Source: Pseudotabrizicola formosa
Lineage (GTDB): Bacteria; Pseudomonadota; Alphaproteobacteria; Rhodobacterales; Rhodobacteraceae
NCBI RefSeq assembly: GCF_002900965.1
Contig: NZ_PJOM01000001.1
Location: 372,001-436,000, forward strand
Direction: 5' to 3'
DNA: 64,000 nucleotides
Shown in pieces: positions 35,025-44,559 of this stretch (its first letter is position 1; every line of letters begins with the position of its first letter). The notes beneath the pieces were generated by a model. It had not been told where the DNA came from. It searched no databases and was given only the letters and a program-made list of their open reading frames with translations. Position numbers and translations under genes: made by a program.

Positions 35025-37585
35025 GCGCGGTGGCCCCTGCGGATACCGGAGCAGCGAAGGGGTCAGGCACGGGTCTGTCCCTGGCCTGGCGTCTGGCGCG
35101 GCGCGAATTGCGCGGGGGCCTGCGCGGCTTTCGCATCTTCCTCGCCTGCCTTGCACTGGGGGTGATGGCCATCGCCTCGGTCGGCATGGTGCGCGCGGCC
35201 ATTGAAGCGGGCCTGCGCGATCAGGGCGCGGTGCTTCTGGGCGGTGACGCGCAGATGGAATTCACCTACCGCTTCGCCGACGAGTCCGAGCGCGCCTATA
35301 TGGACAGCATCGCCACCGGCGTGTCGGAAGTGGTCGATTTCAACTCTATGGCCGTGCGCGGCGACGACACCGCCCTGACCCAGATCAAGGCGGTGGACAG
35401 CGCCTATCCCCTACTGGGCGACGTGGTGCTGGAGCCGGAAATCCCGCTGGCCGAGGCGTTTGCCCCGCAGAACGGCCTGCCCGGCGCAGTGATGGACCGG
35501 GTCTTGGTGGATCGGCTTGGGCTGGCCGTGGGCGACAGCTTCCGCCTTGGCGTGCAGGACTTCCGCCTGGGCGCGGTGCTGCTGCGCGAACCGGATTCCG
35601 CCACACAAGGCTTTACCCTTGGTCCGCGCACCATGGTGCTGACCGCCGATCTGGCGCAATCGGGGCTGATCGGGCCGGGATCACTTTATGAAACCGAATA
35701 CCGGCTGACATTGCCCGAAGGCAGTGATCTGCAGGCGCTGGAAGACCAGACCGAGGCGCTCTATCGCGACAATGGCGTGCGTTGGCAGGACAGCCGCCGC
35801 GCCACACCGGGGGTAGAGCGGTTCGTCGAACGCATGGGGTCTTTCCTCATCCTCGTCGGCCTTGCCGGGCTGGCCGTGGGCGGGGTGGGCGTGTCCTCTG
35901 CGGTGCGCGCCTATCTGGATGGCAAGGTCTCGACCATCGCCACGCTGAAAACCCTGGGGGCGGAAGGGGGGATGATCTTCCGCGTTTACCTCCTGCAGAT
36001 CGCCGTGCTGGCCGGGGTCGGTGTGGCCATCGGCCTTGTGCTGGGGGTGGCCATCCCGATGCTGCTGGCCCCGGTGATTTCCGCCTCGCTGCCCTTGCCG
36101 GTGATCTTCCGCCCCTATCCGCTGCCACTGCTGGAGGCGGCGTTCTACGGGCTGACCACGGCGCTGCTGTTCACGCTCTGGCCGCTGGCCCGCACGCAAA
36201 GCGTGCGCGCAGCGGCGCTCTATCGCGGGGCAGGGCGGGGGGGCTGGGCCGGATGGCCTGCGGCCATCGCCGTGGCCGCCCTGCTGGCCCTGCTGATCGG
36301 CGGGGCGGTGCTGTTCTCGGGTGTGCCGGATCTGGCGCTGGGCTCTGCCGCCGGCATTGCCGGGGCACTTCTGGTGCTGGCGGGTGCCGCCTGGCTGCTG
36401 CGCCGTGCCGCCAATGCAGTGGCGCGCTCGGTGCTGGCGCGGGGCAGGGTGGCACTGCGGCTTGCCCTGGCTGCCATCGGCGGGCCCCGGGCCGAGGCGA
36501 CATCGGTGGTGCTGTCGCTGGGCCTTGGCCTGTCGGTGCTGGCCGCCGTCGGCCAGATCGAGGCCAACTTGCGCCTTGCCATCGCGCAGGATCTGCCCGA
36601 ACGCGCCCCATCCTATTTCTTTGTCGACATCCAGCCCGACCAGATCGACGCCTTTCTGGACCGGGTGACCAATGATCCTGCGGTCAGCAAGGTGGAAAGC
36701 GCGCCGATGCTGCGCGGCGTGGTGACACAGATCAACGGTCGCCCGGCGCGCGAGGTGGCGGGCGAGCATTGGGTGGTGCGCGGCGACCGTGGCGTGACCT
36801 ATGCCGCCACGCCATCGGAAAACACCACCGTGACCGAAGGGGAATGGTGGCCCGAGGATTACACCGGCGATCCGCAGATCAGCTTTGCCGCTGAAGAGGC
36901 CGCCGAGATCGGGCTGAACCTGGGCGATCAGATCACCACCAACATTCTGGGCCGCGACATCACCGCCACCATCACCAGTTTTCGCAACGTCGATTTCTCC
37001 AGCGCCGGGATGGGGTTCGTGATGACGCTGAACCCTGCCGCCCTTGCGGGCGCGCCGCACACCCATATCGCCACGGTCTATGCCGAACCCGAGGCCGAGG
37101 CCGCGATCCTGCGCGATGTCTCGCGCGCCTATCCCAATATCACCGCCGTCCGCGTCAAGGACGCGATCGACCGGGTGACCGAGGCTTTGGGCGCGATTGC
37201 CACCGCCACCGCCTGGGCGGCAGCCGCAACGCTGCTGACCGGCTTTGTGGTGCTGATCGGGGCCGCCGCCGCAGGCGAGCGCGCCCGGGTCTACGAGGCG
37301 GCGGTCCTCAAGACGCTGGGGGCCACGCGCGGCCGCATCCTGGCCAGCTTTGCCTTGCGGTCCGCCCTGATGGGGGCCGCGGCCGGCCTGGTCGCCATTG
37401 TGGCGGGCGGTCTGGCGGGCTGGGCGGTGATGGTCTTCGTGATGGACTCGAGTTACCGGTTTGAACCCGTCTCGGCCCTTGCCATCGTGGCGGGCGGGGT
37501 GGTGGCCACCCTTGCCGCCGGGCTGGCCTTTGCCCTGCGCCCGCTTGCCGCCCGCCCGGCGCAGGTGCTGCGCTCGGCCGATTGA
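35021..37585 (+). CDS. ybbP: FtsX-like ABC transporter permease (YbbP type)
   Basis: 854 residues, the large YbbP class with two FtsX domains. The N-terminal SLAWRLARRELRGGLRGFRIFLACLALGV block is typical. Membrane segments cluster at about 30-50, 270-300, 320-420, 440-470 and 715-850, separated by two long periplasmic regions (about 60-260 and 520-710). With YbbA it forms a membrane complex of unknown physiological substrate, conserved next to tesA, which suggests a shared role in lipid or lipoprotein handling. A strong terminator follows at 37604. Confidence 0.92.
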   Translation: MSAVAPADTGAAKGSGTGLSLAWRLARRELRGGLRGFRIFLACLALGVMAIASVGMVRAAIEAGLRDQGAVLLGGDAQMEFTYRFADESERAYMDSIATGVSEVVDFNSMAVRGDDTALTQIKAVDSAYPLLGDVVLEPEIPLAEAFAPQNGLPGAVMDRVLVDRLGLAVGDSFRLGVQDFRLGAVLLREPDSATQGFTLGPRTMVLTADLAQSGLIGPGSLYETEYRLTLPEGSDLQALEDQTEALYRDNGVRWQDSRRATPGVERFVERMGSFLILVGLAGLAVGGVGVSSAVRAYLDGKVSTIATLKTLGAEGGMIFRVYLLQIAVLAGVGVAIGLVLGVAIPMLLAPVISASLPLPVIFRPYPLPLLEAAFYGLTTALLFTLWPLARTQSVRAAALYRGAGRGGWAGWPAAIAVAALLALLIGGAVLFSGVPDLALGSAAGIAGALLVLAGAAWLLRRAANAVARSVLARGRVALRLALAAIGGPRAEATSVVLSLGLGLSVLAAVGQIEANLRLAIAQDLPERAPSYFFVDIQPDQIDAFLDRVTNDPAVSKVESAPMLRGVVTQINGRPAREVAGEHWVVRGDRGVTYAATPSENTTVTEGEWWPEDYTGDPQISFAAEEAAEIGLNLGDQITTNILGRDITATITSFRNVDFSSAGMGFVMTLNPAALAGAPHTHIATVYAEPEAEAAILRDVSRAYPNITAVRVKDAIDRVTEALGAIATATAWAAAATLLTGFVVLIGAAAAGERARVYEAAVLKTLGATRGRILASFALRSALMGAAAGLVAIVAGGLAGWAVMVFVMDSSYRFEPVSALAIVAGGVVATLAAGLAFALRPLAARPAQVLRSAD

Positions 37586-37603
37586 AACCGGTTCAAGGCA
37601 ATG

Positions 37604-37630
37604 GAGCGCGCTGGCGCGCGCGCTCTTTTT
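37604..37630 (+). terminator. Rho-independent terminator after ybbP
   Basis: GAGCGCGC, a 6-nt loop and GCGCGCTC form an 8-bp GC-rich stem followed directly by TTTTT. It sits 18 bp after the ybbP stop. Confidence 0.8.
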
Positions 37631-37711
37631 GTCTCGCCTCTGTGGCTGCGCCACAACCGGCTCGGATATGCGCTCCGCGCGGGGATATTTGAGAACAGAT
37701 AATGGGTGACG

Positions 37712-38377
37712 TCAGCCCAGGCCGATCAGGCGGGGCAGGTCGGCCATGTCGAAGAACGGCTCTGCCCCCACGGCGGCCAGACGCTCTGCCGGGGTATGGG
37801 CGGCATAGCCCAGGCAGCGCATACCGGCGGCCTGCGCGGCGCGTGCTCCGGTGGGGCTGTCCTCGATCACCACGCAACCCTCAGGCGCGACGCCCAATTG
37901 CCGCGCCGCATGCAGATAGAGATCCGGCGCGGGTTTGGGCGCACCAAGGGTCTGCCCGGAATAAAGATGCCTGCCAAAGCGCGCCAACAGCCCCGGGTGC
38001 TGGCCCAGCGTGATCTGCATCTTTTCGTCCGACCCGTTGGAGCCCATGGCAAAGGGAATTCCCGCCGCCTCCAGCCGGTCGAGCACCGCAAGGATGCCGG
38101 GCACCAGCGGCGTGCCCCTGGCCAGATGGGCATAAAGCCGCGGGTAGAAGGTGTCGACCCAGCTCTCCGGCAGATCCGCCCCCGCCGCCCGCGCCCGCAT
38201 CGCCACATCGGCCATCGTGCCGCCGATGAAATCGCGCGCGATCACCTCGACCGTCAGCGGCAATCCATGCGCCGCGAATTCGCCCCCCAGCAGATCGAAG
38301 GTCATGCCCTCGCTGTCGACCACCACGCCGTCACAGTCGAAGATCACGGCTTTGGCGGGCATCGTTCCGGGGGTCAT
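37712..38377 (-). CDS. HAD-IA family phosphatase (beta-phosphoglucomutase/GmhB-like subgroup)
   Basis: 221 residues. FDCDGVVVDSEG gives the nucleophile and general acid Asp residues plus the small-molecule cap signature; MGSNGS is motif II, APKPAPDLYL holds the Lys, and VIEDSPTGARAA the metal-binding acids. The helical cap domain spans about 25-90. Substrates of this subgroup are sugar phosphates or 2-phosphoglycolate. The start overlaps the rsmD stop by 4 bp, so it is translated with rsmD and the reductase upstream. Confidence 0.87.
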   Translation of the reverse strand: MTPGTMPAKAVIFDCDGVVVDSEGMTFDLLGGEFAAHGLPLTVEVIARDFIGGTMADVAMRARAAGADLPESWVDTFYPRLYAHLARGTPLVPGILAVLDRLEAAGIPFAMGSNGSDEKMQITLGQHPGLLARFGRHLYSGQTLGAPKPAPDLYLHAARQLGVAPEGCVVIEDSPTGARAAQAAGMRCLGYAAHTPAERLAAVGAEPFFDMADLPRLIGLG

Positions 38378-38937
38378 GCGGGCATCCTGAGCAAGGTCAC
38401 ATGGGTCTCGCCATAGCGGCGCTGGTCAAGAAGGTCCAGCCCGGCGGGGGGCAGCGGGGCTGCGCCTTCCTCCCAGACGATCACCGATGCGGGGGCAAGC
38501 CAGCCGCCCGCAAGGCAGGCCGCGATCGCCGTTTCGCCCAGACCCCGGCCATAGGGCGGGTCAAGGAACACCAGATCAAAACCTGCGCCCCGGTTTTCCC
38601 CGGGCTGTGTCGCATCGCGCCGCCAGACCTCGGTTTCGGCTTGCGCCCGCATCAGCGCGATGTTGCGGGTCAGCAGGGCCAGCGCCACCTTGCCCTGTTC
38701 GACAAATATGGCTGATGCCGCCCCGCGCGACAGCGCCTCCAGCCCCAGCGCGCCGGTGCCGGCGAACAGGTCGAGCACGCGCGCGCCCTGCACCAGATTG
38801 CCATGCCCGCCATTGATCAGCAGGTTGAAGATCGACTCGCGCACCCGGTCTGATGTGGGCCGCAACTGCGCCTGGGCATCGCCTGCGCCCAGCGGGGCCA
38901 GATGCAGGCCCCGCGCCCGCCCGCCGATGATCCTCAT
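38374..38937 (-). CDS. rsmD: 16S rRNA (guanine(966)-N2)-methyltransferase
   Basis: 187 residues. MRIIGGRARG and LRPTSDRVRESIFNLL are the classic RsmD N-terminus; VLDLFAGTGALGLEALSRGA binds SAM; FDLVFLDPPYGRG contains the DPPY catalytic motif. It makes m2G966 on 16S rRNA in the assembled 30S head. It is the middle gene of a three-gene minus-strand set, overlapping both the upstream reductase and the downstream phosphatase by 4 bp. Confidence 0.95.
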   Translation of the reverse strand: MRIIGGRARGLHLAPLGAGDAQAQLRPTSDRVRESIFNLLINGGHGNLVQGARVLDLFAGTGALGLEALSRGAASAIFVEQGKVALALLTRNIALMRAQAETEVWRRDATQPGENRGAGFDLVFLDPPYGRGLGETAIAACLAGGWLAPASVIVWEEGAAPLPPAGLDLLDQRRYGETHVTLLRMPA

Positions 38938-40136
38938 CTGAGCAGCGCCTTGAGGTCGGTGGCAGGGTCTGCCAGCAACGCGGCGTCGGGCGAGCGGCCC
39001 GCCTCGATCAGCCGCTTGCCGACCATATAGGCGCGGGGATCGTTCATCGCATCCAGCGCCAGCAGGCGATCGCCCTGATAATACCAGAACGACACCGCGC
39101 CATCCGCGCCGGGGCGGGTCACCACCCGGTCATAGCCGGTGTTCAGCCCGGCGATCTGCAGCTTGCAGTCATATTGATCCGACCAGAACCAGGGGGCCGC
39201 CCGATACGGCGTGTTGGCCCCCAGGATGTTGGCCGCCACCACCTCGGCCTGATCAATCGCATTGCCCACCGATTCCAGCCGCAACCGCCCCGCCCCCCAG
39301 GGGAAGGACGCGCAATCGCCCGCCGCCCAGACATCGGGGGCCGAGGTGCGGCCACAGGCATCGGTGGCGATTCCGTTGTCGATGGTGATCCCGGCGGCCT
39401 CGGCCAGGGCCGTGTTCGGCATGATCCCCACGCCGACAATCACGAAATCCGCCGCAATCTCGCGCCCGTCCGACAGGCGCGCGCCTGTCACGCGGTCTGC
39501 GCCCAGCAACCGCTCCAACCCGGTGGCTTCCAGCACCTTCACCCCATGCGCGGCGTGCAGCGCGCGGAAATAGCCGGAGGTTTCGGCGGCTGCCACCCGT
39601 TGCAGGATGCGCGGCGCCATTTCCAGCACCGTCACATCCAGCCCCAGCTTGGCCGCCACCGCCGCCGCTTCCAGCCCGATATAGCCGCCGCCCACGATCA
39701 CCACGCGGCGGCCGGGCCGGAACTCGGCCCGCATCGCATCGACATCGACCAGCCCGCGCAGGGTATAGACCCCGGCCAGATCGCCCCCCATCGCGGCCGG
39801 CAGGCGGCGCGGCGTTGATCCGGTGGTCAGCGCCAGCGCGTCATAGGCGATGACCGCGCCGCCCACGGTCACCGTCTTGGCCAGCGTATCAAGCGCCGTC
39901 ACCGGCGCGCCCAACCGCAGCGCCACCTGCTGATCGGCCCAGAACTCCGGCGCGCGCAGCCACAGCCGCTCGGCCTCCATATGGCCCAACAGATAGGCTT
40001 TCGACAAAGGTGGCCGCTGATAGGGCGGGGAGGCCTCTTCTCCGATCACGGTGACAGGTCCGGCATGCCCCAGCCCGCGCAGCTTGGCCGCCAGCGCCGC
40101 ACCCGCCTGTCCCGCCCCGATGATCACCACATGCAT
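38934..40136 (-). CDS. FAD/NAD(P)H-dependent ferredoxin or rubredoxin reductase
   Basis: 400 residues with the pyridine nucleotide-disulfide reductase fold: FAD motif IIGAGQAGAALA at the start, NAD(P)H motif VGGGYIGLEAAAVAAKLG near 147, and the FAD-binding DVWAAGDCASFPWG near 270. No redox-active cysteine pair, and a C-terminal reductase-type domain, which fits the BphA4/putidaredoxin-reductase group that passes electrons to a ferredoxin. No ferredoxin gene lies beside it. The second of two close ATGs (40136) was chosen because GAGGA is 8 bp upstream; ATG 40142 is the alternative. Confidence 0.87.
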   Translation of the reverse strand: MHVVIIGAGQAGAALAAKLRGLGHAGPVTVIGEEASPPYQRPPLSKAYLLGHMEAERLWLRAPEFWADQQVALRLGAPVTALDTLAKTVTVGGAVIAYDALALTTGSTPRRLPAAMGGDLAGVYTLRGLVDVDAMRAEFRPGRRVVIVGGGYIGLEAAAVAAKLGLDVTVLEMAPRILQRVAAAETSGYFRALHAAHGVKVLEATGLERLLGADRVTGARLSDGREIAADFVIVGVGIMPNTALAEAAGITIDNGIATDACGRTSAPDVWAAGDCASFPWGAGRLRLESVGNAIDQAEVVAANILGANTPYRAAPWFWSDQYDCKLQIAGLNTGYDRVVTRPGADGAVSFWYYQGDRLLALDAMNDPRAYMVGKRLIEAGRSPDAALLADPATDLKALLR

Positions 40137-40216
40137 GGCCATATTCCTCTGGTCGCCCAACCGGGCGGACCCTATAACCTGCGCATAAGCAAACGCAACG
40201 CGAGAGGGACTGAACC

Positions 40217-40705
40217 ATGACGATTTCTGTGGGCGACACGCTGCCAGAGGCCACCCTGATCAAGCTTGGCGACAAGGGCCCGGAGCAGGTCTCGCTGCAT
40301 GAGCTGGCCAAGGGGCGCAAGCTGGTGCTCTTCGCCGTGCCGGGTGCCTTCACCCCGACCTGCAGTTCGGCGCATGTGCCCAGCTTCATCCGCACCAAGG
40401 ATCAGTTCACCGCCAAGGGCGTGGATGACATCATCTGTGTCTCGGTCAACGATCCCTTCGTGATGAAGGCCTGGGGCGAGTCCACCGGGGCCACCGCCGC
40501 CGGGGTCACCATGATGGCCGATGCCGACAGCACCTTTACCAAGGCGATGGGGCTCGATTTTTCGGCCGCGCCCGCCGGCCTGATCGCCCGGTCGAAACGC
40601 TACGCGCTTTATGCCGAGGATGGCGTGGTCAAGCAGCTGCACCTGGAAGAGTCCCCCGGCACCTGTGATATCTCGGGTGGCGAGGCGCTGCTGGCCGCGA
40701 TCTGA
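40217..40705 (+). CDS. Peroxiredoxin (Prx5/AhpE-like)
   Basis: 162 residues of the PRX5 group. The peroxidatic Cys is in GAFTPTCSSAHVPSF and a possible resolving Cys in ESPGTCDISGG near the end. It reduces H2O2 and alkyl peroxides in the cytoplasm, using glutaredoxin or thioredoxin. It begins 80 bp from the divergent reductase and ends at a hairpin, so it has its own transcript; the shared promoter region may link it to the reductase. Confidence 0.93.
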   Translation: MTISVGDTLPEATLIKLGDKGPEQVSLHELAKGRKLVLFAVPGAFTPTCSSAHVPSFIRTKDQFTAKGVDDIICVSVNDPFVMKAWGESTGATAAGVTMMADADSTFTKAMGLDFSAAPAGLIARSKRYALYAEDGVVKQLHLEESPGTCDISGGEALLAAI

Positions 40706-40710
40706 CCCGT

Positions 40711-40736
40711 GCCCCCTCCCCGTCAGGGGAGGGGGC
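40711..40736 (+). terminator. Hairpin after the peroxiredoxin gene
   Basis: A perfect 11-bp stem of C/T and G/A runs (GCCCCCTCCCC with its complement) closes a GTCA loop, starting 5 bp after the stop. There is no long T tract, so termination may be partial. Confidence 0.6.
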
Positions 40737-40758
40737 TTGCGGCCCGGTCAGCGCGGGA

Positions 40759-41052
40759 TCAATACCCTGCGGCCTTGTCCATCCGTTCCGCCAGATCCAC
40801 ATCCAGCCGGGTCAGGCCGCCCGCATCATGCGTGGTCAGCCGGACCTTGACCGTGCGGTACACGTTTGACCATTCCGGATGGTGGTTCAACGCCTCGGCA
40901 TCCTCGGCCACCCGGGTCATGAAGGCAAATGCCTGCTTGAAGTCCTTGAACAGAAAGGTCTTTTCCAGCGCATCCTTGCCTTCGGCCATCTTCCACCCGG
41001 TGCCAAACAGCGGCAGCAGGCTTGACGGGTCCAGCTTTGTCTTCTCGGTCAT
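40759..41052 (-). CDS. phhB: Pterin-4a-carbinolamine dehydratase
   Basis: 97 residues, the usual size. [47 protein letters not shown] contains the conserved HHPEWxNVY active-site block with its histidines. It dehydrates 4a-hydroxytetrahydrobiopterin to recycle the pterin cofactor of phenylalanine hydroxylase, and in bacteria can also take part in molybdopterin or folate chemistry. No phenylalanine hydroxylase gene is in view. ATG at 41052 has AGGA 9 bp before it. It lies 46 bp after the FemAB-like gene and may share its transcript. Confidence 0.93.
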   Translation of the reverse strand: MTEKTKLDPSSLLPLFGTGWKMAEGKDALEKTFLFKDFKQAFAFMTRVAEDAEALNHHPEWSNVYRTVKVRLTTHDAGGLTRLDVDLAERMDKAAGY

Positions 41053-41098
41053 CTCTTGCGATCCTGTCTTGATTTGCGCCAAGCCCGCAGGCCCGGCC

Positions 41099-42256
41099 TC
41101 AGTCTTCAGACTGCACCCGGCGGAACGGGCCGTACTGCGTCAGCACCTCGATCTCTTCATCGACTGCACGGCGCTCTTCCTCCAGATAGCGCGCCACGGC
41201 ATCGCGGAACCCCGCATCGGCAATCCAGTGCAGCGAATGCACCGGGCTGGGCAGATAGCCGCGCGCCAGCTTGTGTTCGCCCTGCGCGCCAGCCTCCACC
41301 CGGTGCAGCCCGTTGGCAATCGCCCAGTCGATCGCCTGATAATAGCACAGCTCGAAATGCAGGCAGGGATGATCTTCGGAGCAGCCCCAATAGCGGCCGA
41401 ACAGCACATCGCGCCCGATGAAATTCAGCGCCCCCGCCACCGGGCGGTCCCCGTCAAAGGCCAGCACCAGCAGAATGTCGTCGCGCATCGTGTCATGAAA
41501 CCGCGTGAACGCCTTGCGGGTGAGGTAAGGCGTGCCCCATTTGCGCGCCCCGGTATCCTGATAAAACGCCCAGAACGCATCCCAATGCGCAGGGTCAATC
41601 GCATCGCCGGTCAGCGCCCGGATGGTCAGGCCCGAGGCCCGCGCCGTCTCGCGCTCCTTGCGGATCATCTTGCGCTTGCGGCTGGACAGCTGGCCAAGGA
41701 AATCGTCAAAGGTCGCGTAGCCGTTGTTTTCCCAATGAAACTGCTGCGTCACCCGGTGCAATACACCATCCACCCCGGCCAGAGCCTCGGCCTCTTCCCC
41801 GGTGCAGAAGGTCACATGCAAGGACGACAGCCGGTTCTTTGCCGCCACCGAAACCGCCGCCGCCAGCAGCATCTCGCGATGCGCGGCCTCCCCCAGAAAC
41901 CGCCGCCCTGTTGCAGGCGTGAACGGCACCGCAATCTGCAATTTCGGGTAATACCGCCCGCCCGCCCGCTCAAACGCCTGCGCCCAGCCGTGGTCAAAGA
42001 TATATTCGCCCTGCGAATGCCCTTTCGCATACATCGGCACCGCCGCCACGATCTTCCCGTCCTGGCGCAGCACCAAAGGATGCGCGCTCCAGCCGGTGCC
42101 CGCCCCGGTTGACCCCGACGCCTCCAGCGCGTGCAAAAACCGATAGGTGGTGAACGGGTCAATTGGTCGCCCTGTCGCCTGTTCGGGGGCCGCCACCGCA
42201 TCCCATGCGGCGGCGTCAATCTCGGTCAGGCTTTGGTGCAGGGTGATTTCGGTCAT
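41099..42256 (-). CDS. GNAT/FemAB-like N-acyltransferase (peptidoglycan-biosynthesis-like family, COG3146)
   Basis: 385 residues with two GNAT-type halves. Recognisable stretches are [60 protein letters not shown] and [31 protein letters not shown]. They match the PF04339 FemAB_like group, whose role is not established though it is annotated as peptidoglycan-related. No signal peptide. It lies 52 bp downstream of the GDPD gene on the same strand. Confidence 0.85.
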   Translation of the reverse strand: MTEITLHQSLTEIDAAAWDAVAAPEQATGRPIDPFTTYRFLHALEASGSTGAGTGWSAHPLVLRQDGKIVAAVPMYAKGHSQGEYIFDHGWAQAFERAGGRYYPKLQIAVPFTPATGRRFLGEAAHREMLLAAAVSVAAKNRLSSLHVTFCTGEEAEALAGVDGVLHRVTQQFHWENNGYATFDDFLGQLSSRKRKMIRKERETARASGLTIRALTGDAIDPAHWDAFWAFYQDTGARKWGTPYLTRKAFTRFHDTMRDDILLVLAFDGDRPVAGALNFIGRDVLFGRYWGCSEDHPCLHFELCYYQAIDWAIANGLHRVEAGAQGEHKLARGYLPSPVHSLHWIADAGFRDAVARYLEEERRAVDEEIEVLTQYGPFRRVQSED

Positions 42257-42307
42257 CGTGTCCGTCTTCCGGGCATGCAGGCGAGTCTGTGCCGCCCCGC
42301 CGCAATT

Positions 42308-43090
42308 TCAAGCCGGGATCACGCTCAGATAACCCTCAAAGGTCACATTCGCCGCAATCTGGCGCGCCATCGCCTCTTGTTCGGGCGAACGGATCGTCCA
42401 GCACAGCACCGGAACCCCCGCTGCCCGCAAGGCCAGCACACGCGGGCGGGTCAGGTCATTGCCCTGATGGCTGATGAAAGACGCGCCCACCCGGTCAAAA
42501 TCCGGAATCTCGCGCAGACGGTCACAGACCTCGGCGGGCACAGGCGCCCAGTCCTCCGGATCATAGGAGGATGTGGTCAGCCCCCGCGCCACATCCGGGG
42601 CCAGCCGCGCCATCTGCGCCACGGAATGCGGGTTGAACGACATCACCGCCACCTCGCCGCCATAGCCAACCAGCGCCTGCGCCACCGCAGCCTCCAGCCG
42701 CCCGTCGCTCTCACCCATCGCCCCGGTCTGATCCTTGATCTCGATCAGCAAGGGCACCCGGCCTGCCACCATGCCCAGCACGGTCGCCAGCGTCGGGATC
42801 GTATCGCTTCCCCCGGTCAGCGCCATGTCGCCCAATTCCGCCGCCGTGCGGGCCCTGACCGGTCCGCGCTCCGATGTCAGCCGGTCCAGATCATCATCAT
42901 GGAACACCATCGCCACGCCATCGGCCGACAGCTGCACATCAACCTCGATCGCATAGCCCGCCGCCACCGCCGCGCGGATCGCGGCAGGGCTGTTTTCAAT
43001 CCGCCCCTGCGCCCGGTCATGCAGGGCGCGGTGCGTCACCGGCAGGCGCAAAAAGCCAGAGGGCAGGGCCGGGCATGTGATGTCAGGCAA
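42308..43090 (-). CDS. Glycerophosphodiester phosphodiesterase (GDPD)
   Basis: 260 residues from a TTG start at 43090 that overlaps the ridA stop; no ATG or GTG fits before the conserved THRALHD. The TIM-barrel landmarks are HRALHDRAQGRIENS, IEVDVQLSADGVAMVFHDD (metal Glu and Asp, then the catalytic His) and LLIEIKDQ. It hydrolyses glycerophosphodiesters such as glycerophosphocholine to glycerol-3-phosphate. There is no signal peptide, so it is cytoplasmic. The TTG start and translational coupling to ridA are inferred. Confidence 0.85.
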   Translation of the reverse strand: MPDITCPALPSGFLRLPVTHRALHDRAQGRIENSPAAIRAAVAAGYAIEVDVQLSADGVAMVFHDDDLDRLTSERGPVRARTAAELGDMALTGGSDTIPTLATVLGMVAGRVPLLIEIKDQTGAMGESDGRLEAAVAQALVGYGGEVAVMSFNPHSVAQMARLAPDVARGLTTSSYDPEDWAPVPAEVCDRLREIPDFDRVGASFISHQGNDLTRPRVLALRAAGVPVLCWTIRSPEQEAMARQIAANVTFEGYLSVIPA

Positions 43091-43544
43091 TTTCAAACAC
43101 CGCTTCAATCTCGACCGCCACACCAAAGGGCAAAGACGCCGCCGACACCGCCGAGCGCGCATGCCGCCCGGCATCGCCCAGCACCGCCACCATGAAATCC
43201 GACGCGCCGTTGATCACGCGGGGCTGATCCACGAAATCAGGCCCGGAATTCACAAAGCCCACCAGCTTGACCAGCCGCACCACGCGGTCGATCTCGCCAC
43301 CCGTTGCCGCCTTCACCTGTGCCAGCAACGATATCGCGCAGGCCTTGGCCGCCTCGGCCCCCTGTTCCACGCTCAGATCCGTGCCCACCTTGCCCTTGAT
43401 CATTCCCGCCGCCGTCTGGCTGATCTGGCCCGAAATGAACACCTGCTGCCCGGTGATCACCCAAGGCACATAGTTCGCGGCCGGGGCAGGCGCATCGGGC
43501 AGGGTGACGCCAAGTTCGGCAAGGCGGGTTTCGATCTTCGACAT
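43083..43544 (-). CDS. RidA/YjgF family enamine deaminase-like protein
   Basis: 153 residues of the RidA trimer family. QVFISGQISQTAAG is the N-terminal block and ARSAVSAASLPFGVAVEIEAVFE the C-terminal one, in which Arg of ARSAV corresponds to the catalytic Arg105 of E. coli RidA. Active members hydrolyse reactive enamines from PLP enzymes. It is longer than canonical RidA (about 130) because of an N-terminal MSKIETRLAELGVTLP arm, seen in a separate subgroup. First gene of a probable ridA-GDPD-FemAB-like-phhB operon. Confidence 0.9.
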   Translation of the reverse strand: MSKIETRLAELGVTLPDAPAPAANYVPWVITGQQVFISGQISQTAAGMIKGKVGTDLSVEQGAEAAKACAISLLAQVKAATGGEIDRVVRLVKLVGFVNSGPDFVDQPRVINGASDFMVAVLGDAGRHARSAVSAASLPFGVAVEIEAVFEIA

Positions 43545-43696
43545 CGGTAGCTCCTTCTTATGCTTTGCCGCAGGCTAGCGGCCCCTCCCGGCGGCGGCAA
43601 GGCCGCGATGACTTATCCCACGACATATCAACGCCCTGCCGCGCCCGCCAAAGCACCACAAATCCGGCCAAAGCCCGCCGGATCGGCAGGCGCGCG

Positions 43697-43723
43697 TTGT
43701 AATCCGGTGCCCCGGCCTATATC
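43697..43723 (+). promoter_or_regulatory. Candidate mlaA promoter
   Basis: TTGTAA and TATATC are separated by 15 bp, shorter than ideal. It is the best sigma70-like pair in the 256-bp region between ridA and mlaA, in which I see no other feature. Confidence 0.25.
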
Positions 43724-43800
43724 AAAACCCCAAGACCGCAGACCGTCCCTCCGGGCTTCTGGTGCAGCCGCACCCGGCCTGCGAGCATGAAAGATTGGCC

Positions 43801-44559
43801 GTGACCCGCATGATCCTGTCCTCTTCCCGCATCCTTGCCAGTGCCGCGTTGGTCCTGCTGACGGCCTGCGCCCAGCAGCCTGCCCCCACAGGGTTCAGCG
43901 ACCCGATGGAGGCGGACAACCGCAAGATCCACGCCTTCAACCGCAGCGTCGATGCCGCGATCCTGCGCCCGGTGTCCGGGGCCTTTGGCGACGGTCCGCC
44001 CGGCCCGGTCATGCAAGGCGTGGTCAATTTCGCGCAGAACCTGGATGCGCCCGGCGCCGTGGTCAACAACCTGCTGCAGGGCCGCCCGCATTTCGCCGCC
44101 GAAAACACCCTGCGCTTTGCGCTCAACACCATCGTCGGCCTTGGCGGTCTGTTCGACCCCGCCACCGCCATCGGGCTGCATGGCAGGCCCACCGATTTCG
44201 GCGAAACCCTGCATGTCTGGGGTGCCGGAGAAGGGGATTATGTCGAGCTGCCCTTCCTCGGCCCCTCGACCCAGCGCGACATGGTCGGCAAGATCGTCGA
44301 TATCCCGCTCAACCCACTGCGCTATGTCTTGCCCAAACCCGAAGAGAACATCGTGCCGCTGGCAAAGCTCGCATCAAGCCTTGGTGATCGGGCGCGCTAT
44401 TCCTCGACAGTGGACTCGGTTCTGTATGACAGTGCAGACAGCTATGCCCAGGCGCGCCTGCTCTATCTGCAGAACCGCCGCTTTGAACTGGGGCAGACCA
44501 CCGGTGCCGGTGCCGATGGTGCCTTTGAAGACCCGTATGAGGATATCTATGGCGAATGA
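43801..44559 (+). CDS. mlaA: Outer-membrane lipid asymmetry lipoprotein MlaA (VacJ)
   Basis: 252 residues from the GTG at 43801 (249 from the ATG at 43810). A lipoprotein signal ends LLTAC. The MlaA domain shows DPMEADNRKIHAFNRSVDAAILRPV, RFALNTIVGLGGLFDPATAIGL and FGETLHVWGAGEGDYVELPFLGPS. MlaA sits in the outer membrane and extracts misplaced phospholipids for return to the inner membrane. It overlaps mlaC by 11 bp. The mlaFED ABC genes are not in the window and must be elsewhere. Confidence 0.94.
   Translation: MTRMILSSSRILASAALVLLTACAQQPAPTGFSDPMEADNRKIHAFNRSVDAAILRPVSGAFGDGPPGPVMQGVVNFAQNLDAPGAVVNNLLQGRPHFAAENTLRFALNTIVGLGGLFDPATAIGLHGRPTDFGETLHVWGAGEGDYVELPFLGPSTQRDMVGKIVDIPLNPLRYVLPKPEENIVPLAKLASSLGDRARYSSTVDSVLYDSADSYAQARLLYLQNRRFELGQTTGAGADGAFEDPYEDIYGE

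Noticed and set aside
35681-37654. Open frame antisense to ybbP
   Set aside because: Composition is that of reversed GC-rich coding sequence; ybbP is conserved next to ybbA and tesA.
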